A stretch of 64,000 nucleotides of DNA from Rhabdophis nuchalis (taxonomy: Eukaryota; Chordata; Lepidosauria; Squamata; Natricidae): positions 76,322,119 through 76,386,118 of the forward strand of contig CM077648.1 of assembly GCA_039707465.1 (NCBI GenBank). The letters run 5' to 3'. The position numbers and the translations under genes were made by a program. How positions within the stretch are numbered: the stretch's first letter is position 1; each line of letters starts with the position of its first letter. The notes beneath the pieces are model-generated. The model saw only the letters and a list, made by a program, of their open reading frames with translations, did no database searches and was not told where the DNA came from. This document shows, piece after piece, positions 1-9,706 of this stretch.

Positions 1-835
1 TATTATTATTATTATCTTCTTGTTCTCCTCTCTGACCCCCAGTGGGCGGGGCCGTGGCCCCCTCCGCTCCTCCAGTTTCGTCCCCCAGGATAGAGGAATG
101 TTTTTTAAGAAAGGCTTCCGCCTCAGCAACTGTTTTAATCTTTACTCTTCCTCCATCCCAGAACACCAACATCCCTTCAGGCATCGCCCACTTAAACCAG
201 ACCCCCTGTTTGAATAATTTTTTGGATAAGAAGGAATACTTCCTTCTTACCTCTCTAATCTTTTTCGGGATCTGCTTCAAGATAGCGACTTCTTTTTGTT
301 GGTAAAGCAAAGGACCCTCTCTCTGCGCCCTCAAAATTCCCTCCCTAGTAGACCTTCTAACAAATTTAATATGTATCTCTCTGGGTATTTCATTTATCCT
401 GGCATATGTTGAATTTATTCTATAAACCAGGTCAATGTCCCCCCTGATCTCATCCTTGGGTTTATGTAAGTAATCTGCTAAAATTGTGCTAATAAGATCA
501 GGGAGGCATTCACCAGATTCTTCAGGAATGTTCTGAAATCTTAAAAAATATGACATCCTTTCAAAATCCATCCTAGACATATGACCAGTTAAATCTCCAA
601 TTTCAGTATTAACATTTTTAAGTTCTCCCTTTGCCCCAGCCAGCCCCACTTCCAACTCTTCAGTCTTCTGTGTGTTCTGCATCAATTTCTTCTGTGTCTC
701 CAAAAGTTCTAGTTTGGAACTGCAGTGGTCCTTTCTTAATTCTTTAATTTCCAGTACCAAAGAGTGTAACACTGCTTCCATAGCTGTCATTCTTTCTTCT
801 AAGCCTGGATTTTCTGGTTGTTTTTTAGAAGCCAT
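1..835 (-). CDS. L1-type ORF1 protein (RNA-binding), partial, no stop in window
   Basis: Open for about 278 codons from ATG at 835 to the window edge. The protein is about 80% identical by eye to the ORF1 of copy B. Order of parts: acidic/basic heptad-rich N-terminus (about residues 10-90, predicted coiled coil for trimerisation), an RRM-like domain starting near the motif SYFLRFQNIPEE and including PREIHIKFVRRSTREGIL, then a C-terminal domain with WFKWAMPEGMLVFWDGGRVKIK. In the L1 family this protein binds element RNA as a trimer and acts as a chaperone in the RNP. The start was chosen because it aligns with copy B and sits just after the 5'UTR. The frame ends in a run of Asn codons from the AAT repeat where copy B has Lys/Arg-rich codons and a stop, so the true end lies outside or has been altered. 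Confidence 0.7.
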   Translation of the reverse strand, partial: MASKKQPENPGLEERMTAMEAVLHSLVLEIKELRKDHCSSKLELLETQKKLMQNTQKTEELEVGLAGAKGELKNVNTEIGDLTGHMSRMDFERMSYFLRFQNIPEESGECLPDLISTILADYLHKPKDEIRGDIDLVYRINSTYARINEIPREIHIKFVRRSTREGILRAQREGPLLYQQKEVAILKQIPKKIREVRRKYSFLSKKLFKQGVWFKWAMPEGMLVFWDGGRVKIKTVAEAEAFLKKHSSILGDETGGAEGATAPPTGGQRGEQEDNNNN

Positions 836-861
836 GGTGAGCTGTTTAAGTCAGTGCCACT

Positions 862-870
862 AAGATGGCG
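862..870 (+). promoter_or_regulatory. YY1-like AAGATGGCG motif upstream of ORF1
   Basis: AAGATGGCG, antisense to the element, 27-35 bp upstream of the ORF1 ATG. The same motif sits at the same distance in copy B (29108-29116), and a weaker AAAATGGCG occurs in copy C (36817-36825). YY1 sites are known to position transcription starts in human L1. A function here is inference. Confidence 0.4.
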
Positions 871-1643
871 ATTTTTGGGTGCGGCCGCTGGAGCAAGTCC
901 AGAGAAAAAAGTTCAAATCAAAGTTAAAAAGTTGTAAGATCCAGAGAAGAGAGCAATTTTCACAATCAATTTTAAAGACAAAGAAGGCACTCCAGGGAAG
1001 GAATCAATTAATCACAAATATCCTCCATTAGTAGAGAGAGACAGTCCGGATCACAAAGGGATGCTGGAAATTTTCCATAAAGAATAGTCATTTAGGAACA
1101 AAGGGAAGCCATCTTCCCCCACCCAGTCTGGAAGCCAGCAGGAGAAAGCAACAGAAAAAATTGTTCCAATAAAGCCGGGCTTAGATACATTGTAGCTAGA
1201 AACAAACCGCAAAGGACTTTCACTACTTCAGCAAAGTCCGGATGAGAAATATCCGCTTCCTCTCACTCGAGGAGCCATTTCCACCCGCCGCTGCTGTAAA
1301 TCCGAGGGGGGTTTAACAAACACCCCCCTCAATCGTTTCTTTCAATCAAAGCTGCCAGCAAAAGAGTCAAAGTCACTCACTCTCCGCCTCACCGCCAAAG
1401 CCCCGGCAAAGCCATCCGGCTCGAACGCTCCCGCTCTCTCCAAATTCGCTATTTGTTACCGTCCTCCGTTGGCGAAGGGAACCAAGCCCCCCGCAGCATG
1501 TCTTCTTCCACCTAGACTAAAGACAAGGACCCTTCCCCGGCCGCCGCCAGGCTGAACAGGTCCAGGCAAGCCGGTCCTATGGAGGGTCCCCCCAAAAAAG
1601 GGGCACCCCGCCCCGTTTGGGGCAGAAAAAAGAACAAAACGGC

Positions 1644-1665
1644 GGATGAGTCCCAGGACTCATCC
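1644..1665 (-). other. 5'UTR hairpin, covarying with copy B
   Basis: A 10-bp perfect inverted repeat (plus-strand arms GGATGAGTCC and GGACTCATCC, 2-nt loop) lies about 30-50 nt from the element's 5' end. The equivalent site in copy B (29895-29916) has different bases but keeps pairing, so an RNA stem may be under selection. Confidence 0.6.
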
Positions 1666-1694
1666 GTCGCCGCCAGAAGCCGGAACAGGAAGAT

Positions 1695-2633
1695 CCATAA
1701 CAGATTCTTGAAAGTGTGTATGTTTTCATGTTGCTCTCATGGAATTTCCCAGTTCCAGTGTCCAGTTCCATTTAGGCTGGAATGAGAATTTCTCTTCTTT
1801 CATTTTATATTCTTTCAGGTACACAAAGAGTTGTCTTAGTGAAACAGTCCTATTTTGTTGCTTCTGTGACATCGTGCTCCTTATTTAATTTTGCTATTGT
1901 TGTTCTGGGAAAGGCTGCATATACACTGATGTTGTGTAATGAAACGTAATGCAAGCCAATATCAAGCTTAGACTCCAAAGATTATAGAGGTAGGAGGCCC
2001 ATGGTAGCTAAGAATTGCATGCCCAATTTATATTATTCCTATTAATTGGATTTCAGGGTCACACAGCTAGCCAGCTGCAACCATGCAAAGAATATCAAGA
2101 ATTCTGAAATTGCACCAGGTTTCATCTTAGCTAGTTCTGCAGGGGTGCATAAAAACATTCCTTTTCAACAGTGTTTATGCCCATATGGAGATGGCTCTGT
2201 GGAACCCCTATGCCAGATGCCCCTTTGTTACTTTCTCTATAGGAAATCTCAGAAGGTATATATTTATCCTATTTTAGAGACTTACCCTTATAGAAAGCAA
2301 AATGTCTATGGTCACTGCTTCTCCATGATCATCAACCCAACATACCTTTCTGTTCTGACCGCCCCCCCCCTTTCTCCAACTAACACAAGACTGGCTGTCT
2401 GCCAATAACTCTCTTGGCTGCTTGCCTGAATGACTCTGAACAGATACGAAGCTTCCTAACTCGACTAAACACGAACCCGAAAATCAACACGAATAAACAC
2501 GAACCTAGAAATCCAACGTTGTTCTCTGCAAGGACTTTCTTAGCAAAGACTTCCTTTTAAACCCTCTTGGGAGGGGCCAGTCATTAGGCAGCTGGGACTA
2601 ATTCAACTCCTTCGAGTTCACTTCTGATGCAAT
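1695..2633. other. Unrecognised sequence, with an LTR-like promoter-like stretch at 2446-2640
   Basis: No convincing gene. At 2446-2640 the minus strand reads like a promoter-bearing repeat: a TTTAAAAGG box at about 2555, then several repeats of CGTGTT(T/G) downstream. I cannot classify it. Confidence 0.3.
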
Positions 2634-2678
2634 TGAAGAGGAGGAGGAGGAGAACGAGGAGGAGGAGGAGAAGGAATA
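2634..2678 (+). repeat. (GAG)n purine-rich microsatellite
   Basis: Imperfect run of GAG/GGA triplets. Confidence 0.9.
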
Positions 2679-2966
2679 ATTACAATCTTAAAGCAAATCT
2701 GATTTTGGCATTGACACTTCAAATAAAACGATTCACCATATGATTTATTTTAAATACATGTTATAATCTGACTTCTCAAAATTACATATTCCAACCAAAT
2801 GGGGAGGGAGGGAGGGATGTTTATAACAATAGAAATGATAGCTCAAGATGTCCCATTCACTATAGTGAGCAACCAATCGATCTAGCATGTAAGAGACAAT
2901 AATGTTGGCAATGAGACTAAAGGTTTTTGATGCTCACAATTCCTTTTTGGGATGAATAATGTAGGA

Positions 2967-3219
2967 CAGGGGTGTCAAACTCAAGGCCTGTGGCCCAGAT
3001 CTGGGGCCGCCCTGAAAACAGCAAAGGACCGGCCCAAGGTACCTCTGCCAGTGAAAATGGAGCTCAGGAGGGCCACGCACTGCCCACCTGAGCTCTGTTT
3101 TTTCTGGCAGAGTCCTTGGGCCACCACAGCCTGGTCACCCTGGCCACACACACCCAGACCCCCCGAGGTCAATTACAACCCTGATGCAGCCCTCAATGAA
3201 ATCGAGTTTAACACCTCTG
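2967..3219. mobile_element. hAT-type MITE with 8-bp target duplication
   Basis: A 253-bp element with terminal inverted repeats: left CAGGGGTGTCAAACTC, right GAGTTTAACACCTCTG (two mismatches). It is flanked by perfect 8-bp duplications ATGTAGGA at 2959-2966 and 3220-3227. The 8-bp duplication and CAG start fit the hAT superfamily (Charlie-like). It has no transposase and is non-autonomous. Confidence 0.88.
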
Positions 3220-3498
3220 ATGTAGGATGTAGGAATGGGAAATGGCTGGTGTTACTTTTACATATCAGCCTCAGTTAAATTGCCTCCTTTAAAATAGTAT
3301 CCTTGCCTATTTTGAGAAAAATGTATGGATACAATAGGACAGACTTCATTATAAGCAAGTTCTGTGAAGCTAAAATACAACTGTGAAATAAAAATGGAAA
3401 ATAAATTATTATGCTATAGTACAAATAAATGCTTTTATCTTTTTTCTTTCTTTTCTTCCTATATTTAAGGAGTTCCTGCTCACATTTGTTTTCTAGAG

Positions 3499-3595
3499 CA
3501 GGGGTCTCCAACCTTTGCAACCAATCTTTGCTGGCTGGAGAATTCTGGGAGCTGAAGTCCTTCAGACTTAAAGTTGCAAAGGTTGGAGACCCCTG
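3499..3595. mobile_element. Very short hAT-like MITE (97 bp)
   Basis: Terminal inverted repeats of about 23 bp: the left end begins CAGGGGTCTCCAACCTTTGC and the right end is its near-perfect reverse complement. Flanking 8-mers TTCTAGAG (3491-3498) and GTCTAGAG (3596-3603) match 7/8. A related internal segment without clear ends lies near 12470-12530. Confidence 0.82.
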
Positions 3596-3603
3596 GTCTA
3601 GAG

Positions 3604-4268
3604 GATTTTTGTTCCTAGGAGATGCTTGAGAACCCAGTTCAAACGCTACAGCTTCATTCCTGAAATTGTACAATGAAGCTGATAGACAGTCAACTCACTG
3701 TATTAAATTAAGAATAAAGACCATGACATGTAGAATAATTTCCTCAGGAAGGTGGAAAGAGAAAATATGTAAGTGGAAACAGAGAACAAGTGACTCAATA
3801 GCTGGAAGCCACTCAAGTGCCTGATGCAAGACATGGAGATGGAAAAACATTACATATTTATTGTAATATCACAACATTGCACTGATATTAATGTAACATA
3901 TCAAAATATGGTATAACATATTAAACGATGGTATTTTACTACACCTATTTTTAGAACACCCAAGGTCCATGTTAGTAATTTTGATACCATGATCACTTTC
4001 ACCAGTATTTAGAAATCTAATCCCTACATTCTTTTATATTTAAACAGGGCCATCTGGGGTTGTCAAAAAAAGTCAATATGCCAATTGCAATCATACAACT
4101 TGGACCCTGCCCATTTATATATGTTATACATGCAGATTAGAAGGGGGAAAGTTGGATTATGCCTTTAATTTTTTTAAATCCCTGTCCCCCTGCAGAAGTT
4201 CCTGTGTTTAATGTAACTTGGATAGTACTTTAAACAAAATAGTAGTTCATCTTTTAAGGTATAAATTG
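3604..4268. other. AT-rich sequence, nothing recognised
   Basis: Open frames here are short and show no codon structure or known domain. Confidence 0.6.
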
Positions 4269-4385
<117 letters not shown>

Positions 4386-5142
4386 AGATGCTAAATTGTT
4401 TAATAATCTTTTCATTAAAAAAAAAGATTGTTGCATCCTTGATGGTATGAACAGTGCTAGTATATATATGGCCTTAGGTAAAGATTTTCTTTTAATCTGA
4501 TTTAAGTAATCACAATGTGTCAGGAAATAAGGATCTGATCAACTTCCAGTAACTAAACCTAAAACCTGACATTAATGATTACAGTTAGTTATGTGGCTTT
4601 ACTTGCTGGCAGAAATGTCCCAAGTTTTGAAATATTACATGCAATATTATTAAGACAGTAGAGGAATATATGCTGGGCTGGTCGCTCAGAGAGAAACTGT
4701 TAAGTTCATAGCACACTTTTGCTGTTGCAACCATTATCTCTTCTCAACTTGCCAATAAACCAGGGGGGAGGGAAGGGCAAGATGGAATGTAGACTCCAGA
4801 CATCAAGAAGACAAGGCACAAAAGCCAAGAATGCTTCAGCAGGTGTTTGCCAAAACCAAAGACTTTTTCTCATAACAATACAATGACATTCAATTGGACA
4901 ATGTAACCCACGCTAGTAGGGTGAGGGAGAATCCTATACTTTCATTATGTGGGTTTCTGTGGAAATTAGCTAGATCTGGTTTTGCCCTCATCAGTGCTGA
5001 AATCATGTACTCAATAAAGTTTTACATTCAGAAATTGGATCATCTTGATCATGCCTGCTTTGGTTGGGTTTGTCAGTCAGAACATTGACAGAAACTCAGC
5101 ATATTCAGTTTTTATTTCTAGTTTATTTTCCCCCACATTCAT
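4386..5142. other. AT-rich sequence, nothing recognised
   Basis: No repeat or gene that I can name. Confidence 0.6.
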
Positions 5143-8118
5143 TTATTTATTTCATTTCATTTCATTTAATACTTATAAACCGCTCCCTCTCCCCATGGGG
5201 ACTCGGGGCGGTGCACAGGTAGAATAAAAACAGTAAAAAACATACAAACAACAATAAAATATACAAACAATTTTAAAAGCCAAATTAAACTCAACCTGTG
5301 CTAAAATTCCCATTAAACTAACTGAACTAAAATCTACCCAGTAAAACCCCAAGACAGGGGGACTATCCCAAGCCGGCCAGACGGAAAAAGTAAGTTTTTA
5401 ATTTAAGACGGAAGGAGCGGAGGTCCGTGGTCGTCCGAATATCGGGGGGAAGGTCGTTCCAGAGGGCCGGGCCCGCCACAGAGAGAGCCCTTCCCCTGGG
5501 TGTCGCCCGCTGACACAGTCTAGTGGACGGCACCCGGAGAAGTCCCTCTCTGTGGGAGCGAATCGGCCGTGAGGATGTATGAGGCAGGATCCGATCCCGC
5601 AGATAGCTAGGTCCCGAGCCATGGAGCACTTTAAAGATGATAATTAGCACCTTGAAGCGCACCCGGAAGACGACAGGTAGCCAGTGCAGCTCGCGCAAGA
5701 GCGGTGTTACATGGGTGGACCTTGCGGTCCCCATAATTCCTCGCGCGGCTGCATTCTGGACTAGCTGAAGTCTCCGGGTGCACCTCAAGGGAAGCCCAAT
5801 GTAGAGAGAGTTGCAATAGTCCAGTCGGGATGTCACAAGCGCATGAGTGACTGTGCGAAGGGCGTCCCGATCCAATAGGGGGCGCAATTGGCGAACCAGG
5901 CGAACCTGGTAAAACGCCCTCCTGGCCACGGCTGTCACTTGATCTTCTATGGACAGCCGGGCATCCAGGAGGACACCCAAATTGCGCGCCCCATCCACAG
6001 GGGCAAGATGTTCGCCCCCTATGGCCAGCGATGGAGTGAGCTGGTTGAATCGGGCGGCCGGAAACCACAGCCACTCGGTCTTGGTCGGGTTGAGCCTGAG
6101 TCCGTTACTTCCCATCCAGATCCGTACGGCTTCCAGGCACTGGCACATCACTGCTACGGCATCGTTGGGGTGGTTTGGGGTAGATATATACAACTGAGTA
6201 TCATCAGCGTCTAGATGGTACTCTACCCCAAAACCACGGATGATCTCACCCAGCGGCTTCATGTATGTGTTGAACAGGAGGGGCGAGAGGACCGACCCCT
6301 GAGGCACCCCACATACGAGGGGTCTCGCGGTCGACCTCTGCCCCCCTGCCAACACAAATTGCGATCGGCCAGAGAGGTAGGAGGAGAACCACCATAAAAC
6401 GGTGCCTCCCACCCCCAACCCCCCCAGCCGATGCAATAGGATACCATGGTTGATGGTATCGAAAGCTGCCGAGAGGTCTAATAGGACCAGGATGGAGGAA
6501 CATCCCCCATCTCTGGCCCTCCAGAGATCATCAACCAATGCGACCAATGCCATCTCGGTGCTATGCCCGGGCCGAAAGCCGGACTGGCGTGGATCTAGAT
6601 AATCAACTTCCTCCAGGTGACGGGGAAACTGTTGTGCCACCACACTCTCAACAACCTTCGCCAAAAAGGGAAGGTTGGAGACTGGACGGTAGTTGTTCAA
6701 AAGAGCTGGATCCAAAGAGGGCTTCTTAAGGAGGGGCCCCACCATCGCTTCTTTTAGGGAAGCAGGCAAGGAACCCTCACTTAAGGATGCGTTGACAACC
6801 TCTTGGAGCCAGCCTCGTGTCACCTCCCAGGATGCCAGTACAAGCCAGGAGGGACACGGGTCCAATAAACATGTGGTGGCTCGCAGTCGCCCACGTAACC
6901 TGTCCATATCCTCGGAAGTAACGGAGTCAAACTCCTCCCAAACAAGATCTGTCTCGTGGCATCCCACTGGGCCATGAATGGGGGCTAGCTCGTTCTGTAT
7001 CTGAGCGATTTTCTCCTGCAGAAAAGTCACAAATTCCTCTGCTCTACCCTGTAACGGGGCTTCCCGCACCCTCTGTTGAAGGAGGGAGCGGGTCACCCTA
7101 AACAGGGCGGCAGGGCGGTTTTCTGCGGATGCTATGAGAGTAGCACAATGGTGACGTTTGGCTACTCTCAGCGCCACAATGTAAGTCCGTAAATGGGCTC
7201 TTACCTGTGTCCGGTCAGATTCAGAATGGGTAGACCTCCATCTTCTTTCTAGGCATCTCTTGCAGCGTTTCATCACTCCCAGCTCCTCGGTAAACCAAGG
7301 AGCCAGGGTGTTTCGCCGCTGCAAGAGAGGCCGCAAGGGCGCGACCCGATCCAAGGCTCCCGTGGTCGCAGTATTCCATGCGGCCACGAGGTCCTCCATC
7401 GGGGCACGGGTCAGGGGTACAGGAACTGGCCCAAGCGCCGTTTGGAACCCATCTGGGTCCATCAGGCGCCTGGGGCGGAACCAGATTGGTGACTCAGGTT
7501 CCGTCTCCCCGCGGAGGGGAGCAGCGGTCGGAAAGTCGAGGCGGAGAAGTGAGTGGTCTGTCCATGACAAGGGTGTGTTGACTATGTCCCCTATACCCAG
7601 ATCACTCTTCCATTGGCCTGAGACAAAGATGAGATCCGGTGTATGTCCACCCTCGTGAGTGGGGCCTTGAATTAGTTGGGTCAGGTCCATGGCCGTCATG
7701 GAAGCCATGAACTCCCGGGCCACCTCGGATGATTCGCCCACCGATGGCAGATTAAAGTCCCCCATGACTAAAAGTCTGGGGGTCTCAACTGCCACCGTAG
7801 CGATCACCCCGAGGAGCTCGGGCAGGGCTGCTGCTACATAGCGGGGAGCCAGGTATACAACCAGCAAGCCCAACTGCCTCCCTAGGCCCCACTTCACACA
7901 GAGGGACTCACAACCGGTGGTCTGTGGCACAATGGTCTCTCTCGGCTCAAGACCTTCCTTTACAATGACCGCTACCCCACCGGCCCTACCTAGGGCCCGG
8001 GGCTGATGAAACGTGCGGTAACCTGGTGGGCACATTTCAACGAGGGGGAGTCCACCCTCGTGGCCCAACCAAAGTCTCCGCAATTCCCACCAGGTCCGGC
8101 TCCCCCTCTGACACAAGG
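5143..8118 (-). mobile_element. 5'-truncated L2-type LINE, copy 1
   Basis: The 3' end lies at low coordinates: an AAATG/AAAT tail (about 5143-5170) preceded by the family's 3' terminal stem motif (CCGCTCC...GGGGCGG around 5181-5212), a UTR, then coding sequence up to about 8118, where similarity to the copy at 53838-58476 stops inside the endonuclease. The 5' truncation is typical of target-primed reverse transcription. The assignment to L2 rather than CR1 rests on the C-terminal signature (SVAGPALWNDLPPDIR...) and simple-repeat tail. Confidence 0.85.
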
Positions 8119-8122
8119 TCAT
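5363..8122 (-). CDS. L2 LINE ORF2 fragment (endonuclease + reverse transcriptase), 919 codons
   Basis: An uninterrupted frame encoding the C-terminal part of an APE-type endonuclease, then a non-LTR reverse transcriptase and a C-terminal domain. Visible motifs: GDFNLP at about residue 121, the TDH (usually SDH) endonuclease motif at 188-190, the RT block LDLSAAFDTINHG (motif A), GVPQGSVLSPLLF (motif B), and the catalytic box, which reads LDADD at about 637-641. Copies 2 and 3 read YADD at this position, so a single T-to-G change has replaced the conserved Tyr with Asp (codon at plus 6209-6211). The two metal-binding Asp residues remain. The start Met is not natural: the true N-terminus was lost with the 5' truncation, and the first residues are partly flank. 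The product would normally nick target DNA and copy its own mRNA in the nucleus. The long open frame suggests a young insertion, but truncation makes it incapable of autonomous movement. Confidence 0.82.
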   Translation of the reverse strand: MTLCQRGSRTWWELRRLWLGHEGGLPLVEMCPPGYRTFHQPRALGRAGGVAVIVKEGLEPRETIVPQTTGCESLCVKWGLGRQLGLLVVYLAPRYVAAALPELLGVIATVAVETPRLLVMGDFNLPSVGESSEVAREFMASMTAMDLTQLIQGPTHEGGHTPDLIFVSGQWKSDLGIGDIVNTPLSWTDHSLLRLDFPTAAPLRGETEPESPIWFRPRRLMDPDGFQTALGPVPVPLTRAPMEDLVAAWNTATTGALDRVAPLRPLLQRRNTLAPWFTEELGVMKRCKRCLERRWRSTHSESDRTQVRAHLRTYIVALRVAKRHHCATLIASAENRPAALFRVTRSLLQQRVREAPLQGRAEEFVTFLQEKIAQIQNELAPIHGPVGCHETDLVWEEFDSVTSEDMDRLRGRLRATTCLLDPCPSWLVLASWEVTRGWLQEVVNASLSEGSLPASLKEAMVGPLLKKPSLDPALLNNYRPVSNLPFLAKVVESVVAQQFPRHLEEVDYLDPRQSGFRPGHSTEMALVALVDDLWRARDGGCSSILVLLDLSAAFDTINHGILLHRLGGLGVGGTVLWWFSSYLSGRSQFVLAGGQRSTARPLVCGVPQGSVLSPLLFNTYMKPLGEIIRGFGVEYHLDADDTQLYISTPNHPNDAVAVMCQCLEAVRIWMGSNGLRLNPTKTEWLWFPAARFNQLTPSLAIGGEHLAPVDGARNLGVLLDARLSIEDQVTAVARRAFYQVRLVRQLRPLLDRDALRTVTHALVTSRLDYCNSLYIGLPLRCTRRLQLVQNAAARGIMGTARSTHVTPLLRELHWLPVVFRVRFKVLIIIFKVLHGSGPSYLRDRILPHTSSRPIRSHREGLLRVPSTRLCQRATPRGRALSVAGPALWNDLPPDIRTTTDLRSFRLKLKTYFFRLAGLG

Positions 8123-9484
8123 GAGGTTATGTCATATATTGTTTCCATCTGGATCCTATCAAGGACATTTTTACTTCAAACACTGGTAGCTTTCACTGAT
8201 TAATCATATGTAATTTAAAAGTTAGACAACAAACACGAATCATGAAGAAATGATTCAAGGTTTTTGAGAAAGTGAACTTACTAGAAATATTATAGTATAT
8301 CAAAAAAAATTTACCCTGATTTCACTCTTTTTCTCCTTTCTTCTTTTTATAGCCCCTATAGAAGTAGAATCAGCCCTAGCCTCTCCAGAGACTTGCCAGG
8401 ACCCTCTTTCCTTTCTCTTTCTCCAGTTCTTCTTTCCTTGCACTCTAAGGAGTAGAATGCTTCTTAGAGATATTACTGCAATGCATATGGAATTGAAGTT
8501 GCAATATCTGAGTTGCAAAAATCCAGATATCCATTAAACGGTAGGGAATAGTTTTTTCCTCTATCTACAGAGTCTGCTGCAATCTAGCAGTCATCTGGGA
8601 TTCTGAGTCCAGATATGCTGACATGTTTTGTCCTGAAGTGCTGTGGAAAATAAAGACGACATCACATATGAGATCAAGAAAGTCTAGAAACTCATACATA
8701 GGGAAGATTTTCATGAGTAATATTTTAAACTCCATTCAGAGATGAAGTTGTCCTTATACAATTGTGTTTCAATGCTGGCAGGGGAGATTGAGTGGACTAT
8801 AATTCTGGGGAAAGATTAAATAGGAGAAGCCATTAATGTTACATCTCTTGCTGTAATTAGGTCTACCAGATTTCAGTTAAAATAATTAAGATTAGTGTTA
8901 GGAGAGAAACAGAGAGTGAGTGATCACTTAATCAATCCTTTTTGCTGTCTTTCTAGTAATCAAACAGTTTTTGTAGCCCAGTTCTGATTACCCTAACTAT
9001 ATTATTATACTTAAAAATATAATACCAGAGATCTCTGGTTTGAAATCCAGTAAACTCATACAGAAAATATTTGTGTCCTGGACAGGAAATTCCAATAATA
9101 GCTTTGTAAAATCAAGAGGGGAGAATTTTCTTTTTCTTCTGGTCTATACAGCCTTGCATTTTTCTATTTCTGCATGTCAAGCTCATCTTTACCTGTTCCA
9201 CATTCCTGTTACCTACAGTAATATTTATCCTGAGACTCCAGGAATGACACTCTGATGTCCTCCATTCTCCTCTATCTTTCCATCCTTCCTGAAGACTTGT
9301 TTGTTCTGAGTTTTGCATCTCCTTGACTGCATTCCATTGTAATAAAATCAAGCCAGAAACTGACCAACAAATTATTTGGCCAAACATCACTACGACACAC
9401 AGCTTCATAAATAGGATGTCCCCTAAAAATGCATGCATCCAAAAAGAAATTTGAATATTAATTATTTTTTTAATCTGTAAGAAG
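8123..9484. other. AT-rich sequence, nothing recognised
   Basis: Scanned on both strands. Short frames only, with no identifiable domain. Confidence 0.55.
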
Positions 9485-9706
9485 AGTCATGGGATCACAT
9501 TTTGCAACCTTCTGATGAGCAAAGTCAATGAGGAAGCCAGATTCTCTTAATAACTGTGGTATTATTTAACAACAGCAGTGGTTCACTTAACAAGTATGGA
9601 AAGAAAACTCATAAAATGGGGCAAAACTCACTTAACAAATGCCTCCCTTAGCCACAGAAATTTTGGGTTCAATTGTGGTTGTAAGTCAAGGACTTACCTA
9701 TGTAGT
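9485..9706. mobile_element. Fragment of a squamate TIR-type interspersed repeat
   Basis: Contains TTCACTTAACAA, AAAATGGGGCAAAACTCACT and an end reading GTTGTAAGTCAAGGACTTACC. I recognise these as one half of an abundant snake repeat that begins and ends with 'AGTCCTCGACTTAC'-like inverted termini. Other pieces lie at 16405-16463 and 51975-52110. Superfamily not assigned. Confidence 0.6.

Larger units (their letters stand above)
1..1694 (-). mobile_element. ORF1-only L1-derived (HAL1-like) element, copy A, 3' end outside window
   Basis: Read on the minus strand this has a GC-rich 5'UTR (about 1694 down to 836) and an L1-type ORF1 (835 down to the window edge). It aligns by eye with copy B (27969-29949) along its whole length, including the 5' terminus (plus-strand motif GGAACAGGAAG at 1683-1693 and 29932-29942). 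The 3' part is cut by the window, and the last bases form a TAT/ATA triplet run instead of the final codons seen in copy B. No ORF2 can be assessed here, but copies B and C show that the family lacks it. The 5' flank is unremarkable AT-rich DNA. Confidence 0.75.

Noticed and set aside
20..305. Plus-strand frames at 20-305 and the equivalents at 28161-28557
   Set aside because: Antisense of the ORF1 C-terminal domain; both copies show the same shadow.
5631..7658. Alternative frames across L2 copy 1 (for example 5631-6074, 7260-7658)
   Set aside because: They overlap the 919-codon RT frame and repeat as shadows in copies 2 and 3.
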